Positions 49,935-52,008 of a stretch of 52,008 nucleotides of DNA are shown piece by piece. How positions within the stretch are numbered: the first letter of the stretch is position 1; every line of letters begins with the position of its first letter. The notes under the pieces were generated by a model, which was not told the origin of the DNA, did no database searches, and saw only the letters and a list, made by a program, of their open reading frames with translations. Origin of the DNA: Bacteroidaceae bacterium (GTDB lineage: Bacteria; Bacteroidota; Bacteroidia; Bacteroidales; Bacteroidaceae); the NCBI GenBank assembly GCA_017555845.1, contig JAFZFO010000068.1, positions 1 to 52,008 of the forward strand, read 5' to 3'. Made by a program: the position numbers and the translations under genes.

Positions 49935-52008
49935 ATGAAGCCTGAAGAAAAAGCGAGGGTGAAAATTGATAAGTGGCTTGCAGAGTCAGGTTGGAAAGTT
50001 ATCAATCGCGATGAATTTGAAGCCGACAGCACTGCGGTTGCAGTAAGGGAAGGGTTGTTGAAAGGGAACAAGGAAGTGGACTATTTTCTTTTCATCAACG
50101 GAAAGGCTGTGGGTGTGCTTGAGGCCAAACGCGAAGAGGTTGATGTTAGACAACAGGTAGTGTGTGACCAGGCCGAAAGATATGCAAGAGGCGTACCATC
50201 CTATTACACGGCAATCCGAAAACCTCTTCCTTTTGTATATACATCCAATGGTAAACATCATTATTGCAGGGATTTTAGGATGGGAGATTCCGACTATGAA
50301 GAGATATCGGTCATGCATAAACCTAAAAAGTTGGCCGAGATGCTTGGTATTGAAGATCCTTTTGCAGGATTGCCGACATTGAACCCAAAAGGTTTACGTG
50401 CATGTCAATATGAGGCTATAACTGGGTTGGAGAAAAGTTTCCGCAATGGACATGACAGGGCTTTGATGGTTCTTGCAACTGGAGCAGGAAAAACATATAC
50501 AGCATGTCTGGCTTCATATAGAATGTTGGCTTATACCTCTATGCGTCGCGTGCTGTTTTTGGTGGACCGCAATAACCTTGGCAAACAGGCCGAAGGTGAA
50601 TTCGGTACATTCCGTTTGACTGAGAATGGCGATGCTTTCAATACCATATACTCAGTCAATCGGCTGAAGTCGGCAGCCATACCAAGCGATAGTAATGTTG
50701 TGATTTCTACTATTCAGCGGCTCTTCTCATTGCTGAAGGGTGAAGAAATAACAGATACTGATGATGATGACGATGACAACACAACAGGCGAAGTGGTGTT
50801 GCCCGAAAACCCTAATTTGCCACACGACTATTTCGACCTTATTATCATTGACGAATGTCACCGTTCTATCTATGGAAATTGGCGTAAGGTTCTTGAATAC
50901 TTTGACACTGCCAAGTTGATTGGATTGACAGCAACGCCTATTCCCGAAACAATGGCCTTTTTCAACAACAACCGAGTAGTAAACTACACGTTGGAACAAA
51001 GTATTATTGATGGCGTAAATGTTGACCATCGTGTATATCGTATAAAAACACAGGTTACTGAGGAGGGTGGAGCCATTAGAGAGGGTGACAAGTACCGCAG
51101 GGTTACATGCTACACCGGCAAGGTCGAGGAGATTCTGAATAAAGAGGCAAAGAACTATTCCAAGACAGAGTTGAACAGAAGTATAATCAATCCAGCCCAA
51201 ATAAAACTTATCCTTCAGACTTATAAGGATGCTGTATACCGTGATATGTTCAACGACCCTCAAAGAGAATCCAATTTTGACTATCTGCCAAAGACGCTTA
51301 TTTTTGCGCTAAATGAGGCGCATGCTACAAACATAGTAAAGATAGCTAAAGAGGTCTTTGAACGCGATGACGACCGTTATGTACAGAAGATAACATATTC
51401 AGTAGGCGATAGCAATGAATTAATTCGTCAGTTCCGTAATGATAAGGATTTTCGTATTGCCGTAACTTGCACATTGGTCGCTACCGGTACCGATGTTAAA
51501 CCACTTGAAGTGGTCATGTTCATGCGTGACGTAGAATCAGCTCCGCTCTATACTCAGATGAAAGGACGCGGTGTGCGTACAATCGGTGACGAGCAATTGC
51601 GTAACGTGACACCTAATGCCTTTAGCAAAGATTGTTTCTTTTTGGTTGACGCTGTGGGTGTGACAGAGCATGAGCATACGATACCAACACAGGTAGAAGG
51701 TCCTGACGAGCCAGTAGTAACTTTGGAAACATTGCTTGAAAGGATATCTCATGGTTTCTTGCCCGACAATTATCTGAAGCGATTGGCTGCTACACTATCT
51801 CGCATACACAATAAGGCTAACAAGGACCAGCGTGACGAGTTTTTCAAACTGGCTCACTCTGAGATGAACGAGATTGCTTCACGAATTTATGATGCTCTCG
51901 AAAATCAACATTTGCCCGAGTTTATTGACACCAATCACCCGAACAATGAACGTAAAGGGTTGGTTTCACCATTGGCAAACCATGCAGATGCCCGCAAATA
52001 TATTCTCA
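49935..52008 (+). CDS. hsdR: Type I restriction enzyme R subunit (partial at right edge)
   Basis: ATP-dependent DNA translocase and nuclease of a type I restriction-modification complex. The 691 residues present are in one open frame that continues past the window. The N-terminal nuclease has Asp49 and Glu63-x-Lys65 in KEVDYFLFINGKAVGVLEAKRE, the PD-(D/E)xK pattern. The SF2 motor has Walker A ATGAGKTY (181-188), DECH (306-309), TATP (332-335), motif V-like ATGTDVKPLEVV and motif VI-like YTQMKGRGVRT. A run of Asp at 274-281 (TDTDDDDDDN) forms an acidic loop before motif II. The first helices (EEKARVKIDKWLAESGW) are typical of the EcoEI-like group. The methyltransferase and specificity genes are presumably beyond the right edge. 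Confidence 0.95.
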   Translation, partial: MKPEEKARVKIDKWLAESGWKVINRDEFEADSTAVAVREGLLKGNKEVDYFLFINGKAVGVLEAKREEVDVRQQVVCDQAERYARGVPSYYTAIRKPLPFVYTSNGKHHYCRDFRMGDSDYEEISVMHKPKKLAEMLGIEDPFAGLPTLNPKGLRACQYEAITGLEKSFRNGHDRALMVLATGAGKTYTACLASYRMLAYTSMRRVLFLVDRNNLGKQAEGEFGTFRLTENGDAFNTIYSVNRLKSAAIPSDSNVVISTIQRLFSLLKGEEITDTDDDDDDNTTGEVVLPENPNLPHDYFDLIIIDECHRSIYGNWRKVLEYFDTAKLIGLTATPIPETMAFFNNNRVVNYTLEQSIIDGVNVDHRVYRIKTQVTEEGGAIREGDKYRRVTCYTGKVEEILNKEAKNYSKTELNRSIINPAQIKLILQTYKDAVYRDMFNDPQRESNFDYLPKTLIFALNEAHATNIVKIAKEVFERDDDRYVQKITYSVGDSNELIRQFRNDKDFRIAVTCTLVATGTDVKPLEVVMFMRDVESAPLYTQMKGRGVRTIGDEQLRNVTPNAFSKDCFFLVDAVGVTEHEHTIPTQVEGPDEPVVTLETLLERISHGFLPDNYLKRLAATLSRIHNKANKDQRDEFFKLAHSEMNEIASRIYDALENQHLPEFIDTNHPNNERKGLVSPLANHADARKYIL

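Noticed and set aside
1-52008. Mobile elements, CRISPR, tRNA or rRNA genes
   Set aside because: No transposase, integrase, regularly spaced repeats, tRNA-like TpsiC-arm sequences in gaps, or rRNA stretches were seen.

Overview
The window comes from the chromosome of a member of the Bacteroidales, most likely a gut-type Bacteroidetes. The evidence is two SusC/SusD pairs, many lipoproteins with a Cys shortly after the signal peptide, PorX and PorW homologues, two GH92 mannosidases, promoters of the TAnnTTTG/TATCTTCG kind and A-rich leaders in place of Shine-Dalgarno sites. The genus cannot be fixed from the sequence alone. I see no tRNA, rRNA, CRISPR array, insertion sequence or prophage gene.

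Layout. (1) 1-2327: the N-terminal part of ATP-dependent PEP carboxykinase (minus strand, running off the left edge), a 450-base divergent intergenic region with a 22-bp palindrome, and a GH130 mannoside phosphorylase. (2) 2430-8112: a tripartite RND efflux operon, transcribed leftward as outer-membrane channel, adaptor, pump. (3) 8232-15099: a leftward mannose-glycan operon of GH5 mannanase-like lipoprotein, ROK kinase and two GH92 alpha-mannosidases. With the GH130 gene it could carry mannan or N-glycan fragments from the cell surface to phosphorylated sugars. (4) 15306-21191: SlyD-like isomerase, chorismate synthase, a large DUF6057-type membrane protein with an extra inserted domain, and a TolB-like lipoprotein with a CxxCH heme motif.

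(5) 21438-37048: about 15.6 kb reading FAS1 lipoprotein, SusC, SusD, FAS1 lipoprotein, SusC, SusD, closed by terminators on both sides. There are no glycosidases or regulators in it. It looks like an outer-membrane uptake or adhesion system of unknown substrate and is the best candidate here for something undescribed. (6) 37113-38135: a sirtuin lacking its zinc cysteines, and rubredoxin. (7) 38243-45709: a leftward operon of a small His/Cys-rich membrane protein, PorW/SprE, PorX, TsaE, a small unknown and a YgiQ radical-SAM protein. (8) 46057-47990: two FKBP isomerases (the second degenerate) and an Lrp/AsnC regulator. (9) 48068-49828: a fusion of a class I amidotransferase-like gamma-glutamyl hydrolase with an M19 dipeptidase, architecturally suited to breaking gamma-glutamyl tripeptides such as glutathione. 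(10) 49935-52008: the start of a type I restriction HsdR subunit, cut by the right edge.

Start sites were moved inward from the longest reading frame for aroC, GH5, the TolB-like protein, YgiQ, PorX and the amidotransferase-dipeptidase, because the homologous protein begins there or because a promoter or terminator occupies the extension.
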